Shown: positions 49,187-62,997, counted from the first letter of the stretch. The stretch: 64,000 nucleotides of DNA from Membranipora membranacea (GCA_914767715.1 OU612066.1:1741001-1805000); one strand, 5' to 3'. Numbers and translations are program-made. Notes: generated from the sequence alone by a model not told the origin.

Positions 49187-50573
49187 TCAGTTACACCCAT
49201 CAGGTTGGGGGGTACTAGCTATAACCTGCTGATTTGGTGGTGGGAATGTACAGTGACATGAGCGTGATAGCTCGACTATAACCGGCTCGTAGTATTTGAG
49301 GAGAGTGATGCTGCCAGGCTGCCTATAGCATTTACTCGTCTGTTGGAGAACAATCTCATCGTATTTAAGTTCAGAGGGTATCCCTTCTTCAAATCCTCTT
49401 CCGCCATTACTGTTGGTGAAACTCATATAGCATCTTCTACCCGGGCAGCATTTAGCGGACTTGATGTCAAATGGAAACATTGGTTTGGCTTGTGGATGAC
49501 TTGTATCAACTTGATACACTTCAGTATACCTTCAAAAACAAGCAGAAGACAATGCTATAGATAACATCACCTACTCACTGAGTTTGTAAAATAATTATGA
49601 CCCAACTTTGATTGACTTTTTAAAAGAAGTAGCACCCAAATATTTATTATCCGGAGGATGAAAGTCATGTAACATTTTAGGGTCACCAGAAGCCATGGCC
49701 ACAACTGTAAATATACACTCATTATTACTATCGTCGTAGACTCTAAGGCTAGAAAAAAAGATGAAAGAAAATCTAGTCTGACAGCTAGATAAGCAGGGGT
49801 GGCAATTTCCAGAAGTGCTATTAACTTTTTCTGTGTAAAAAATGTTGCATTGGTACTGAAAAACTAAATGCTAGACTATATGTTGCCTTTCGGTACTATT
49901 AAACAATTGATTTAATTATTTTAGTGAATGTGTGGCGGCTCCCTCAAACACCATATGGCAAAAGTTAATTTAAATGGTTTTCTGCTTTAGTATTCTCAGC
50001 ACTTTTAAAATATTGTAATATATAATATAACAGGTGTTTGAGCTTCTCCCATTACCCGGTTTATTTTCTGACCGATGTTATTGTTATTGTTATTGTTATT
50101 GTTATGTTATGTTATTGTTCAGCGCATAAAAGAGCATGAGCAGGAGAGTTGTCATAGCTTATTCATAAAATGTAAAGGTATGCAGTAAATATAATCTGTC
50201 CTGACCGCTTCATTACAATAACTTACCAAGGTGCCTCCACTCGAGCTCGGAACTCCTCTGAAGCTTCCTGATCTGAACGACTGGTTGGGCAGTTTCTTAA
50301 AAAAGCTGGCTGGATGCCGTGAAGGTGAAGGTCACTGATAAGTGAGACTCTCTGAAGGCACTGTCTGTCAGGGTGGTGCTGTATCTTACCTAGCTGATGT
50401 CTTAGCATATCTGATGTCGGCTCTTCAGCTCTGCTACATCTATCAAGCAGTTCTGTTTGTAAATGTACACTGAGATGTATCATCCGTCCTCCCCATACTA
50501 AATCCATCAGCAAACAGATGTGAAATATCGCAGAGGCTAAACCAATACGACTGATATCTGAGGAACTCTTCAT
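49187..50573 (-). CDS. IL-17-like secreted cytokine, type B, copy 2 (B2)
   Basis: Two exons: 50227-50573 (347 nt) and 49187-49529 (343 nt), 229 aa, collinear with B1. The start at 50573 gives the MKSSSDISRIGLASAIF leader. Further upstream Mets lie in a segment that differs in length and sequence from B1. All cysteines of B1 are kept and the fold exon has only three replacements (Thr to Ser, Tyr to Leu, final Asp to Asn). Exon 1 changes cluster around the signal-peptide cleavage region (DLVRAEP versus DLVWGGR), which may alter processing. Confidence 0.83.
50078..50119. repeat. (TTATTG)n microsatellite in B2 intron
   Basis: About seven units, absent from the matching part of the B1 intron. Confidence 0.8.
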
Positions 50574-53500
50574 TGTCATCATTGTTCTTTGATATTCTAT
50601 CTCGGATATTCTCCAGTTTTTATGAGATCTGTACAATACTGTTCAGTATGAGACCTCGATATGAGACATGGACGTCTTTCCATCCCTTATTATAGGTAAC
50701 TTTGCATACACCGATCAATAAAGACTGATATACTCACCATCCGGTCTGATGGTACTTCCCTGAAAGCCTGCGCAGCTTTCAGATCAGATTCACTTGATTT
50801 CCCCTCAACAATGATAAAATCAGTGGAATCCTGAATCACGATCTGCCTGAAAGATTTTATTTAGGGGAACATTGTTCAGGTTTGCTTTGCATAGGTTCCT
50901 CATTCCTACAGAACCATAACAAATAAAATGAATACAATTTCTATCGTCACAGAGTTTTTTAATTATTTATTTTATGATTGATGTCATTCATGATAACTTA
51001 TAATCTAGTGGTGTCCATATCAGTGCATCATTTTATTGTCGTTTAAAGGAGGAAAAGTAAGACATAAATTTTCTGTTTTTCTATTGAGGCCCAGTTCGGA
51101 CTATGTCGAGCTCATTACTGGTGTTCACAATATAATATAGGTCCGTGCTCTGTTAAAACCATAAGCATATAGATGTATATATTCTTATGCTTATGTTTTA
51201 CTCAGGAATACATCAAGTCAGTGCCAACAACAACCAGATTGCACTCAATCACATGTTAACATAATGCTGACAACAAAACTTTCAATAGAACAGCCCTCCT
51301 TTTGATTTACTAATTATTTTTGATGTGCATGGACCCATTTATGCCCAAGTGAATTGATCATCCACTCCCCACTTCAGCATGTAGCTGCCTGCAAACGGAG
51401 AGTTTTTTTATGTCATATTCATAACAAAAGTATCTATACTACAGTTACTGCCTCCGATAGAAATCAACAATCACAGACAAGTATTGGTCTGTCTGTCTGG
51501 AGTTCAGCTAGACTGAGGATAGTGACAGACACTGATTGAAACAACCTTTTAAGTCCCAGGTAGAATAATCACATGGATGGATTTATGATTGTAAAATCTT
51601 GTAATAATATAGAGTTTTTCTTTGTCACTACGCTCCTATTATTTCATTATATAAATAAAGGCTTATATATATAGATATGAATCTTATTCCCAGATCAATT
51701 CACTTGGACATAAATGGGTTCATGCGTATCAAAAATAATTAGTAAATCAAGGAGGGCTGTTCTATTGAAAGTTTTGTTGTCAGCATTATGTTAACATGTG
51801 ATTGAGTGCAATCTGGTTGTTATTGGCACTGACTTGATGTATTCTTGAGTAAAACATCGCATATGCCAAAAGGAGATTTTTTATGTTTAAAACATAAGCA
51901 TAAGAATATATACATCTATATGCTTATGGTTTTAACAGAGCACGGAGGGGGAGCAGGCAGACAAATGGACCAAAATTAGTCTATGCTGCGCCTGTATGAT
52001 AGCGAGCGTAAATTGACATTCCTCTGTGTGTATAGATTGCACATAATCCAACTAATGGATAGTGTCGGCATACTCAATGAGAAATACCGGGTATGTAATT
52101 CTGTGAAAGTTGCCGGGTATTTAAACAAGTCTGACTTCCCTGTATAATGGTATAAGACAATGATAACTTTTGTATGAATGATTCATTTATGAAATTCTCA
52201 GCCAAGACCATTCAGACTTTTCTGTTAGCTAAGGAAGTCGATGCTATATGAACGCCTCTTATTCAGGCAGCTTTCTCATGAATCCAATACCTCCTATTTC
52301 TCAATGAAAAAGTGCGTCACAATTTTCTCAATGAAAATAACTCCACCTATCAGGCTTATCTATTTTTGCTGAGTAATGCCAGATTAACATGAAAAAAATT
52401 TCCCATCCCGCAAAATGTGCAACCCGGACCTCAGTTAAAATTCTATCTGCAATGTGACGATTAAAATACCAGAGAGGCAGCTCCAGGAATGTGGGGAGGC
52501 GTGTAACGCCCCCCCCCCTTGGTATATTGACTCATATGGTTCAGCTAGTCACATTGGTATCATTGTTCTCTAATTTATATATCTCGTTGAGGAAGGGGGC
52601 TCGTATCCATATGAGGAAATAATTGAGTTAGAATTAGGCAGGTGAAGGTACATTAGAGGCAGGTACATTCGAAAAGGTACTATTATCTTACGCATTTTCA
52701 TTTTCCAAAATAAAGGAATTAAATTTTACATTTCTTTTTGTGGGTTAGCAATCTGTTTCATTAAAATAAAAGTGAAAATTATATTGTGGTATGGTTCAAT
52801 GCCACAATTCATCTTTCAGATTAATTCGAATACAAAATAAGTTACCGAATTAATCTTTTTCTTATTTGCAATCATTTATCTATATATCCATGGGCGGCAT
52901 AGTTATTCAAGAATTATCTAGAGAGATGAATAGTGATAGTAGATAGCGAGAGTTATGAGTTAAATGAATGTAATAATGATAACCAGGATTTTCTTACCTT
53001 GGTACCATCTTTAGCAGCATTCTTAGTAACAGCTCAAACATTATCTCTAAGTTTAGACATTTGATAGCTTTGTGTCTACGAAATATTTTATTTTATCGAA
53101 AAGCTTATTTTCCCAATTCTTACTCAAATGTCCAAGAACCCACTAGACTCTTGAATATTTTACTATGAAGAACTTGTGCATTGTAGATGAACAGATACTT
53201 TTTTTTAAACAATTTATGACAAGTGGGACAATCATGCATTTGATCATTGCTATACATTTCTAGATATTTACTATATATTATATCATATTAATAAATTAAA
53301 GACTTTCAAGACAATTCATAATGCAAATCTTTTTTATTGTGTTTTTTTCTTTCATATCATGTAAAACATCCATCAGTATGATTGTTGATGATAATAAAAT
53401 AATAGAAAAATAATACAGGACCCACAATCTTTTTACACCGTTTTACACTGGCTATGGCTAGCATAATAGTTTTCAACAACGTACCCTACCCCATTACCCC

Positions 53501-55708
53501 ATTGTGTTAAGTCCACGGCAATAACACCAAATAAAATTAAACTGAATCCCGACACCCACCAACCAAAATTGAAATGCATGGTTCATGACTCCACTTGCCC
53601 TATTAAAGGAGACAAAATAGGCATTCACAGGTCTTTCAGGGGAAGATGGATATATCATCATATATCGCACCAGGTTAATCACATGAACACATTTATTGTG
53701 AACGGTGTAAGCTGAATATCTTTGAATGCTTTAAAAAGTGTCTTGCAACTTCCAAGAGGTAGAAAAAGAAAGGTGAAACCATCTTTTAATATTTTTGTCA
53801 AATGATTAGGCACAATTTTCCTCTGTGTGAAATGGTGTGTGTGGGCTGTCTGTCACTAGGTACATCTGCTGTATGGATATTATACAACTAGACACTGAGC
53901 TGTGATTCAATTTATCACTGAGTAATCCTACAGTGCGGAACCCGGCCAGTAAACCGGCGAGATGTGTATACAGCTGACACAGCTGTGCTCATCTGATAGA
54001 AAACAAACCAAATTTTAAACGCATTTACTGCATTACAATGAGTACAACTTCCCTTCATGTAAGATTGCAAAGTCATTTCATTTTTCTTTAAAAGAATTGC
54101 TGCACCTTACCTCACCCATTACACACATGCTGATGTCACTTACACCATTCAAGGAAGTTCACGGTGCAGGGCAACCATTGGATGATGAAATGGAATACAA
54201 ATACTGGTACGCAGAATTATAATAAGACAACTCGATAAATTCAATGGTTTAATTTTCTCCGACAAATTTATTGGAAAGTTTGGTCCTGGCATCATAGATT
54301 CAGTGGTTATTTGATATGGCAATAGAAGTGGCACCTATGGTGTAATAATAATAGCGTCTGCCTTTTTAGGGCACAGAAAAAGGATAAATAGTATATGTAT
54401 TCTTTAAATAATCTTTATAAGCTTTGTGCTAAATTCAATCCTCACACGCCAATCCTTTGTAAAATATCTGCTACATTGTGCTGGGAAATCTAATTTTATA
54501 AAACTTCATTGGTATTGTTAGAAGTTGACGGTTGGACTTGACACTCTGAATAGCATATAATTAGTATGATGTACCTGCGCCTTCACTTTTAACTCAGATT
54601 GAATTATAATGTACCAGGAACTAGGGTAAAACGTGTAATATATCCGAATGATTGGAGCGAGGTAGTTATCATTATATTATAATATTTCATATTTATCAGA
54701 GAGGACGAGCTAAGAGGAAAGAAGTGTTTTATTGTATTTTGAATTTAATGCTAATTATTTGTTCCCTTTGAGTGTTTTCCTGAAATCCTTGGATTTGATG
54801 AGGGACCCTGATATGGCTTCAGGAACTTGTAATTGCAAAGATACATCCAAATTTTATAAAACACCAAATGTTGAGTTGTTACCATACACTTTGAAAAGCC
54901 AGATACTTCAATTTAACCACTAAACCTAATTTACACAATAGATAAAGTGGCTTTTTACTGGAGTTGCCTCTCTTGTTTGTCTGATCCGGTTTTTATGTTG
55001 GTGGTACACATCAGGGCTTGTAGAGTAGTTTGCTGATGTTTATGCGGCTGCTGCATGTTTTGCAGCAGTGAGACAAGTTTCCCAGGTATAAGTGGTTCAA
55101 TATCTTAACATATAAGAACGGGTGTCTCAGTGAATATGAAGAAATTATTATAATTAAGAACATTTGATTCAGGATCTCTATCTGCTCTTTGGTTGCTTGT
55201 TCCTTGTGTTTATAAAAGGAAATCGGGTAAAACAGTATTAAGTTACTCACAATGCAAAACCTAACAATAATCAAGTAACGCGTAGCGGTAATTTGTGCTT
55301 TGTGCTAAGACTTCCTCTAAAAAACATGTACAGGGTATAACTGTTAGGATAGGTTTATTATAACAATCCATGTATCAACAGGCGATAAAAAATTAGATTG
55401 GTACATGAAATTGAAAAATTTAAACTTTGTTAAGAGCTGACATGTAGTATGGAAAAAAGCTCTTTAAACGCTTTTGTGTCCTGCACTTTGGTGTGTAATA
55501 ATTAACATTTTGCTAAATGGATTTTTTAGATTTAAATTGTTGTATATTTTGGAGTTGGCCCATCTTGATTCACAGCCCCCCCCCTCCTGATATGCGTGTC
55601 TGTAATGGAGTACAGTCCATGTAGACTAATGTCTAAAACTTACTTTGAAGTCTGGTATGTGGTCCTGATTGGCTAACCAACTACATACAAATTGAGGTGC
55701 AAAGGTCA
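50574..55708. other. Intergenic between B2 and E2
   Basis: Mostly collinear with 22.5-27.5 kb of copy 1, with the local inverted duplication noted separately. No gene supported. Poly(C) near 52510 differs in length from copy 1. Confidence 0.5.
51143..51943. repeat. Local inverted duplication in copy 2
   Basis: Sequence equivalent to 23053-23424 of copy 1 occurs twice here: in direct orientation with two internal deletions (about 51143-51361), and complete in reverse orientation (51574-51943). The reverse copy keeps a segment (ctccttttggcatatgcg in copy 1 sense) that the direct copy has lost, so it is not a simple later copy of its neighbour. The junction at 51943 replaces about 370 bp of copy 1. 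Confidence 0.75.
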
Positions 55709-56035
55709 TTACCTTCTTTTCATTGCTTTACCTTTGACCAAATGACAGTGGAGCACAGAATATTGAACAATGAATCGTACATGAAATAAATTTTTGCATG
55801 GAATGGCGTCTGAGAATCTAATTCTGGGCACAAATGGCAGCGATAGTGAACAATTTTCGCCGTTGATGCAAACTGTGGCGTTTAGCCTAAGTTTTTCAAG
55901 CGGAAGAATATATTTGCTTTGCAAAGATGGGTCATCATCACAAAACCAGTCAAAAGGCTGAAAACCAGATAAATGTTTTGAGTCAGGTTGATTGCTGATA
56001 GCATTGGACCCCAAATCCAAAATTTTTGCTGACTG

Positions 56036-56481
56036 CATTAAGTGTCGAAATCATAGGACTTCCGCATTTCCTGACTTTGGGCTTGGTGTGGGTAGGGGGT
56101 GGGGGGCTGGAACGTTCGAAGCTCACTGTGTTTCTCATTAAACTGATCAATTTATTGACACAAATTTTAACAGCTCAAGTTTTTTCACAATTCCGATACT
56201 ACAAACTATTACTGATAAGGGAGAAGAAAAGACAACTCTAGCTCATATTCAGCACTATTCCGCACGCATTTGAAGGCGCTAGAGTTGTCTTCTCTTATCC
56301 CCTAGCGGTAATATTTTGTAGTATGGGAATTGTGAAAAAACTTGAGCTGTTAAAATTTATGTCAATAAATTGATCAGTTCAATGAGAAACACAGTGAGCT
56401 TCCATCCTTCCCACCCCAACCCCCCACCCACACCAAGCCCAAAGTCAGGAAATGCGGCAGTCCTATGGTCGAAATGTAATG
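56036..56481. repeat. Foldback inside the E2 intron
   Basis: Copy 2 of the 447-bp inverted repeat at 27848-28294, with a shorter poly-C patch. Confidence 0.8.
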
Positions 56482-58993
56482 AAAGACACAATTGCAGGAT
56501 GCTTTTCTTCACATGTACTGCGAAAACCTTAATTTTTACCGGTCAAGTCTTTGAATTGTGCTTCATATGTTAGTATATTGTTTTAGACTTTGACAGCCGG
56601 TGATTTGAATAATTTCTTTTTTTGGATGGATCAGTACAGATTCCAGGTAAAGTGCCTATGAGCAATGGTAACGTGATTTTAATCAAGCATGTACTAAAGA
56701 AGGAAAAAAAAGCCTTTACAAATGTTGTTAAAATTTGAAGTATTGCATGATGCACACCAACAGGGAACTGATATGAGGAGAAAGGTGAAAGGCCAGAATC
56801 GCTGGCATCTTTATACAGACAGAGGAGTGAGCTCGTGATGATCTCACTGCAATGTGGATAGTAATTCGATAAGATAGTTTTGCAAATTGTTCTTAAGTGT
56901 GTACGCTTTGGAAATCTGGTTTCCTTTCATTATATGCGGTTGAAAAGCTGGGCATAGGATTTCATGAACAGACTTGGTCTTTTCAATTTTCCAAGTTACA
57001 AGGGGGCACAACTACAGATTTGAACTCCTTGTTTGAATTTTGTCCGGGAAAACAACTGTATTGTACACAATTTACTGCCTTTCCTGTTTATTTGACAGAA
57101 GCGCACAGATATATTTGCAATAAGATGGACTATAGCTGATTTGGTATTTCATTCCACTGATTGACCAGGACAGAAAGCATCCAGTATTCTTCCGGGAACT
57201 GCACATGACAATCAGCACTCACAATTGAAGCTAAGTACTGTTCAACGGCTCCCATCATTAACATACTGGATGGTACAATCGAAATATAAGGTTACATCAA
57301 CCTCTAGTCGTATGCTTTGAAATGATTCCCGTAGAATACACGCAGTGATTTAAAGGTATATGGGAAATACCCTGCTCAGTTTTGCAAATGGGAACTGTTC
57401 ATGCGCAACATGTTCGTCATGACTCTTGATCATAAATCCTGATTCCTTAGTGTCATAGTTGAATCAAAATTTGCGCTCATCTCCTTGTGAGATCAAAAGT
57501 TTGGATATCACGTACATGATCATGTTATTTGACAAACAAGTTTCCCACAATGCCTGTTTCACAGTGATGAAATTATAAAGTTAAACACATGCACACAGTC
57601 CTTGTGTCAATTTGAGGGATACAAGGGGTCAAATGAGCCATCGAATTAGAAGACAAAAAAATTATTTCTACTCTTCACCCAACAAACCCACTTGGGATGT
57701 GTTTTTGAAGCCAGTGACTAACAATCACTAAGATTTAATTTGTCACAGCTGGGGTAAATCGGTATTCATCAAAATGTCGGCGTCCTATTCTTCGCCAAAA
57801 TACCTTACTCAGAATTATTTTTATTCAAAAATGATGAACTTTTACTGGAATGTTTTGATGTGTTGTACAAATAAATATCTGAATCAAATGATGAAGTTGC
57901 AGCTCGTTGATTGATTACGCAGCAATAATTGACATGAGAAAAAAATATTCTTATTGATTTAGTGGAGTGACCTTATCTGTATGGAACTAGCAAGAACATA
58001 AGATGACATGAATGATATGAAATAATAATCTGTTTCATTTGATGACTTCGTAGACACACGTAAAAGTTCTGGATTATTACACATATAGCCACACCATCAG
58101 TAATATTTACCCGCTGCAGCATACAACAGCAGACAGTTTATAATTTCAATCTCCTACTTTTGGTTTTGGAAAGATTTTTATTGAAAGATATACAGAGTCT
58201 TTTACACCAAAAGAACTCATTTTTTTCTTGAGCAATGTGACAAGGCTCAGTTATTTAATAACACAGTACTGTGTTATAACGGGTAAAATCTACTAGCTTT
58301 TATCTGGTCTCAGAGCCTCATACTTTGTAGTTATCTTGTCTTACCTTAAGCATTATCCTGTACCACGGCGCACCTTATAGCGAGTTTATGCAAATTTACT
58401 TATCTCGTCAGTTCGCAGGTTTTTCTCATCCCATTCGATCTAGACAACTGAAGTGACAAGTCGTCTTTTCACTTCAGCAACTTACTGTACTTACTTAAAT
58501 GTTTATTTCTAACTTATTGGGGGTTAACCAAGAAATGTCGTATTAGTCGCCCCCTCCTATAGGGGAACCCCCAGCTATCTTGTTAATCATTGAGGTAAGA
58601 AAAAATTGTTTTTGCCATTCTGTATCCTAACTAAATCCAGACTAAATTATATCTGGCTCTTAATATAGTCTTCGGTTGGTGGCATGAATAAGTTAGGTAA
58701 GCAAAGAGAATTCAATCTGTATCGATGCCCCGGCCAGGGGGCCGTCTGACGGGGGGCAGGAGTCTGGTGGGAGGGGGGGACCTATATCAATGTCCAAAAA
58801 GGTCGGTTTGACAGTACAGTGTGTCAGCGAATTTTCATGTTTCCACAATCTATTGAAATGTTACTTTAAATCAGAGGTCCCAATAAATTCTAAATCAATG
58901 ATCAGTCAGTATAAATTGTGGTAATTTGTATTCCACTCTGGTCACTCTGAAATCATCATGTAGAGGTTATTCTTGTACAACCTACATAATGAT

Positions 58994-60277
58994 GTGATAT
59001 TCATGAGTACAATAGTTATATTAGAAAAGCGATCGTCTCATTGGCTACTGTTAATCACTGGCATTACAGTCTGGCAACTCTAGCAGCAATTTGAATAATA
59101 TGTTGACTCACAGTTAAATTTTGATCAGTGATTGTTAAGTTGTCTCTCATTGGGCCGCTGCACAACCTATTTTGGCCCCTTCTGAATAAAAAGATGGAAA
59201 AAACACCTACTTGAATTGGTGATTAGTAACAAATATGATTGTGCAAATATAAGTTAAAGAGTTTCACAGAAACTTATTTTTTCAAAATAAACAAAATATC
59301 ATCTGATCAGAGAGAAGGCTACTTTTGTAACTAATTTTTCATTTGATAATTTTTTTTAACATTTTTATCAAAAAGATAGGTGCGTCTCTGAAAAGATAGC
59401 CTTGATGACATTCCCAGAACTAACTGAGAGTTGATAAAATCATCAACTGTCTACTGATCCTCAGAGGGTATTGTAGTTTAGCATGTGATGGTTGTGTCTA
59501 GGAATTTTTTTAAGTTACATGCTGATCCCAGCAGATCTATACATGCTGATCCCAGCAGATCTATACATGCTGATCCCAGCAGATCTATGATATCTGCATC
59601 AGGAACTTTATTGTACTTCATGATATTTGATGAGCATCCAGAAAAAAACCTGTTACTGTTGATAATAGAGTGACAAACCTCAATTATTTAAGGCATGGCA
59701 ACACTCAAATAAGAACATGATAACTTAGAGTTCTCTTCCCAAATCAAATTCTTAAACTCCTTTTTGACAGGCTTTCTCCAAATGTGAAAATTACTCAAAA
59801 ACACTCAGACTTAGTAAAATAGATGGAACAAACCCTGTAAGGTAAGTGCTGCAGGAGGAAAACTTTGTCATTTCACTCAGACTTGAAACAGATAAATTTG
59901 AGGCTAGATAATGAAAACATTCACACATCCTTATACTTTCTCTATACACTAGGTCCTATTTAACAGGCCCCCTAAGAGCAGGTGGCTCATGTGGGGTCCA
60001 TAGCCTATCTATACACTTGTCTGCCATTGCCAGCTGCTATTTTTTCAAAGAGGCAGGGGAGATCTTTTTACTGCAAGTACACAGTAGACCTCCTGTATTT
60101 ATGGTCCTGATCCAACGAGACCTGGCTAGGATGAATGGCTTGCCAGTGCCAAATCAGTAAGCCTGCGCTGAAATCGAGCCTGGATCATAACATCATAACA
60201 CAAGTCCTAACCAGCAGTCTGCTCAACACTCACTCCATACTCAGCCAGCCAATATTTAGTCCCAGCTTACCCCAGAC
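58994..60277. mobile_element. Copy-2-specific insertion of about 1.28 kb
   Basis: In copy 1, cataatgat is joined directly to tcactaaac near 30690. Here 1.28 kb separates them. The right third (about 59940-60277) contains a tRNA-like SINE on the minus strand: on that strand, tgagcagactgctggttagg resembles box A and ggctcgatttcagcgc box B. The left part has a 24-bp triplet repeat. I see no transposase or long frame and no clear target-site duplication. Confidence 0.6.
59518..59589. repeat. Three tandem copies of a 24-bp unit
   Basis: Unit catgctgatcccagcagatc plus tata, three nearly perfect head-to-tail copies, inside the copy-2-specific insertion. Confidence 0.85.
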
Positions 60278-60791
60278 TCACTAAACTTTAGCTTATATCT
60301 ACTCTTACAGAGTTGGTGCTTTCAACAGATGACGTCAAGTAATGAAAAGTTAAGTGTCATACGATGCGAGCAAAAGAAGACATATCTTAGCATTGATTTT
60401 CCCGGAATAAACAATGTTGTACTGATATGTCACGTTACTGAATGAAGAAGGGCTAAGGATAAAAGAAAATCAACACAATATGATGATTTGTACTTTTTTG
60501 ATGATGCACTTGGTGGTGAGTTCCCGAGAGTGAAATCTTTGAGGCAGCTTTTGGTTGGGGGGGGGTCAAGATATATGCTGTTTCCACCTTCAGGGTCAGC
60601 TTAACGTCATCAAAATCGGGTATAGTAATTTTATTGCTGACAGCAAATTTCTCACTTAATAATGTATCCAGATCTGATGGAGGTGTGGGATTAGTACTAG
60701 AGCATACTGTGTTTGTGTTTACTTGTGCATTCTGGGATACTCCCAGTAGGCAGCAGAATGTACATTAGAGTGTTGTTGAGATTATAGGCAT

Positions 60792-62050
60792 AAGAATTGT
60801 AAAGCTTTTGTGCTGAATAAAATAAATATAAATAATCTTGAGAAGATGGCAAAATTATGATCAGTGTTTATAGTTCTGAGAGATAATTTGTTCATGAATC
60901 ATTGCTCCATCCAGGGTCCAATAAATCATATGGGGATTATTCTCTGTGCATTTCATGCATATCCTTGTAACTACAGTAGTGGACAACTGATAAAAGTCTG
61001 GTGGAACACCTAACCATTCTGGGAGTGAGGGAAATCCGTTACATAACATTGGGCTAACCCAATCAAAAGGAGGGGAAGTCCTTTTCATCACGCTAGGCCA
61101 AATGATTATACCCTTCGATGGCATTAAATCATTGCAAAAACAAGGCATGTCTCCCTCAATTGATTCTGCACTAGGAAAGTCTAAACTGCATATCAAGTTG
61201 CTCAATCGCTTAGCGGATAGTAAATATGATGAGGTTAGATCTGGAATCTGCAAGCGAGTTGGTTTCTTTCATGAAATTTATACCATCAATCTTTGGTATT
61301 ATGGGTTGCTTCTCCAAGGAATCCCGACAAATGCAATCCAATGTATTGTGCGAGGCTTGATTACTATGGGCAAAACCAGAAAAGATAAGTGGAAAAGATT
61401 CTCAGTTTCGATATGTATCTGGCCTGCACTAATCACAATTTGAATGAGTATCGCAAAAGTTTAGGTCAAACAAACATAGAATATAATATATATTCTAGGG
61501 CATTGAAAATGGCAATATCAGCTTTTGATATTTTTTGTCTTTTATTTTACATTATGATATCATCAGTGCTGATAATAAGGTTGCAAATTAATTTTATTTC
61601 ACAATAGTCAATGCAATGTCACAAGAATATAATAAATATATAACTCAATAATTCATAAAAATAAGACTGTAGATAAGTGTGTATCTAAAGATCCTTTGAG
61701 CTTACTATGACATAGTATAGCATCAAGATGGGGGAACAACTTCAGGCCCAATGGTTTTCCAATACTGTACCAGAAGCTTACCATGAGTAAAAAGTGAAAA
61801 CTGAAAACTCACTGAATGTCCTATAGAAGAACTTCCAAATGGAAATAAATAAATCAGTGGAAAATAAATATTACATTAAAAATTGAGCAAATAACCTAAT
61901 GAGCATGAGTAACACATGGGAATACCACTTCCCATGTGTTATTAGCAGTGAAGGGACAGCTCCACAAAGTACAATATATTTTATGGAAACTGTAATGGAT
62001 GAATTAATGTGACTGTCATTGTAAAGTATTCTGGACGGATTAGATCTGAT
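60792..62050. other. Intergenic between E2 and C3
   Basis: Collinear with 31206-32464 of copy 1. No gene called. Confidence 0.5.
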
Positions 62051-62906
62051 CTAGCTGTCTTCCGACGGCTGATTTTGGGGGATAGTGGGAGCAGGATATA
62101 CACACCCACAGCTTGTTGGTACATCTTTAATTCTCACAGGTTCGTATAAATAAAATCCCTCAGATCCACACTGACCAGTGTTCTGTAGTACGACAACATC
62201 TTCTACTAAGGGTTCTATCAGCCCATTAGAGTCTGGGCTCATAACACAAGCTGTGTTAAAAGTGTTCTCACAACAAGCAGCTATGTTAAAAGTTGTCGGA
62301 TATATCTCAGGTGCATCAGGTTTCACTGCTAGAGTCACGATCTCCCTAAAAATAGGACACAATAATCTGATGAAGCCTCTCTAGTAACACATTGGTTTAT
62401 GCTCCATAGACTTTTAGAAAACCATCTTTGGCGAACGCGCCCACTTCCTGCAGCACAACTACCGTTGGAAAAGACAAATCATGTGTGCCAGTACCATTCA
62501 TATGAATCATTTCTCAAAATACCGGTAATTAATATTTAGATTGAGCTATATTGGCTGTATTTTTATTAACTCACCAGCTTACTGCCCTTCTAAGTCTGTA
62601 TTGTGTAGAGATGGACTTTTGATTCTCAGTTGCTGGACAATCTCTAGTCCTGTCGAGTACTCTAGTCGGCATCTCTGAAGGGTCAACAGCTCTGAACTTC
62701 TGCTGTTCAGTTCTGTCTGCGCCTCTGGCTAATGTAAGGTTACGTTTTAAAGCTACATCATCGTGTCTGCACTCCACAGACAGATAACTGTGTCTGGTGT
62801 CTCTCTCTACAATTGAGGCAGCTTCACTCAGAGTCAGGATTAATCCCAGCAGGGTAACACTCTGACTGATGTATCTGTAGAGTTGGTTCTGCTCCTGTGT
62901 ATTCAT
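62051..62906 (-). CDS. IL-17-like secreted cytokine, type C, copy 3 (C3)
   Basis: Two exons: 62575-62906 (332 nt) and 62051-62345 (295 nt), 208 aa. The exon 1 product is identical to C1. The exon 2 product differs by a single residue (Phe for Tyr). By eye only two of 295 bases differ in exon 2. The promoter, including the TATA box and the GGGAAATCCA motif, is also the same. Function is as for C1. The near identity means short reads will not separate the two. Confidence 0.88.
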
Positions 62907-62987
62907 GATGTGAAACTTTGTTTTACTATGAGATCTTAATCGGTGAGCGGCTCTTGTCTGAATGTGTGATATGTTGGTGTTCTGTTT

Positions 62988-62997
62988 CCCTTTTATA
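62988..62997 (-). promoter_or_regulatory. TATA box of C3
   Basis: TATAAAAGGG on the minus strand, about 82-91 bp before the ATG, identical to C1. Confidence 0.7.

Larger units (their letters stand above)
55709..60791 (-). pseudogene. IL-17-like pseudogene, type E, copy 2 (E2)
   Basis: Counterpart of E1. The leader part starts at ATG 60791, with the same TAA at codon 9 (60765-60767), so that lesion predates the duplication. Unlike E1, the frame after SDLDT is intact here (LLSEKFAVSNKITIPDF, matching the D locus DTLLAQKLSAVSDKSTIPEF) but has no CP motif or terminal Trp. The fold exon (about 55956-55709) keeps NATVCINGENC, IPC and LHCHL. The gap between the parts holds the foldback and a large insertion. 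Treating both parts as one locus is inference. Confidence 0.5.
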
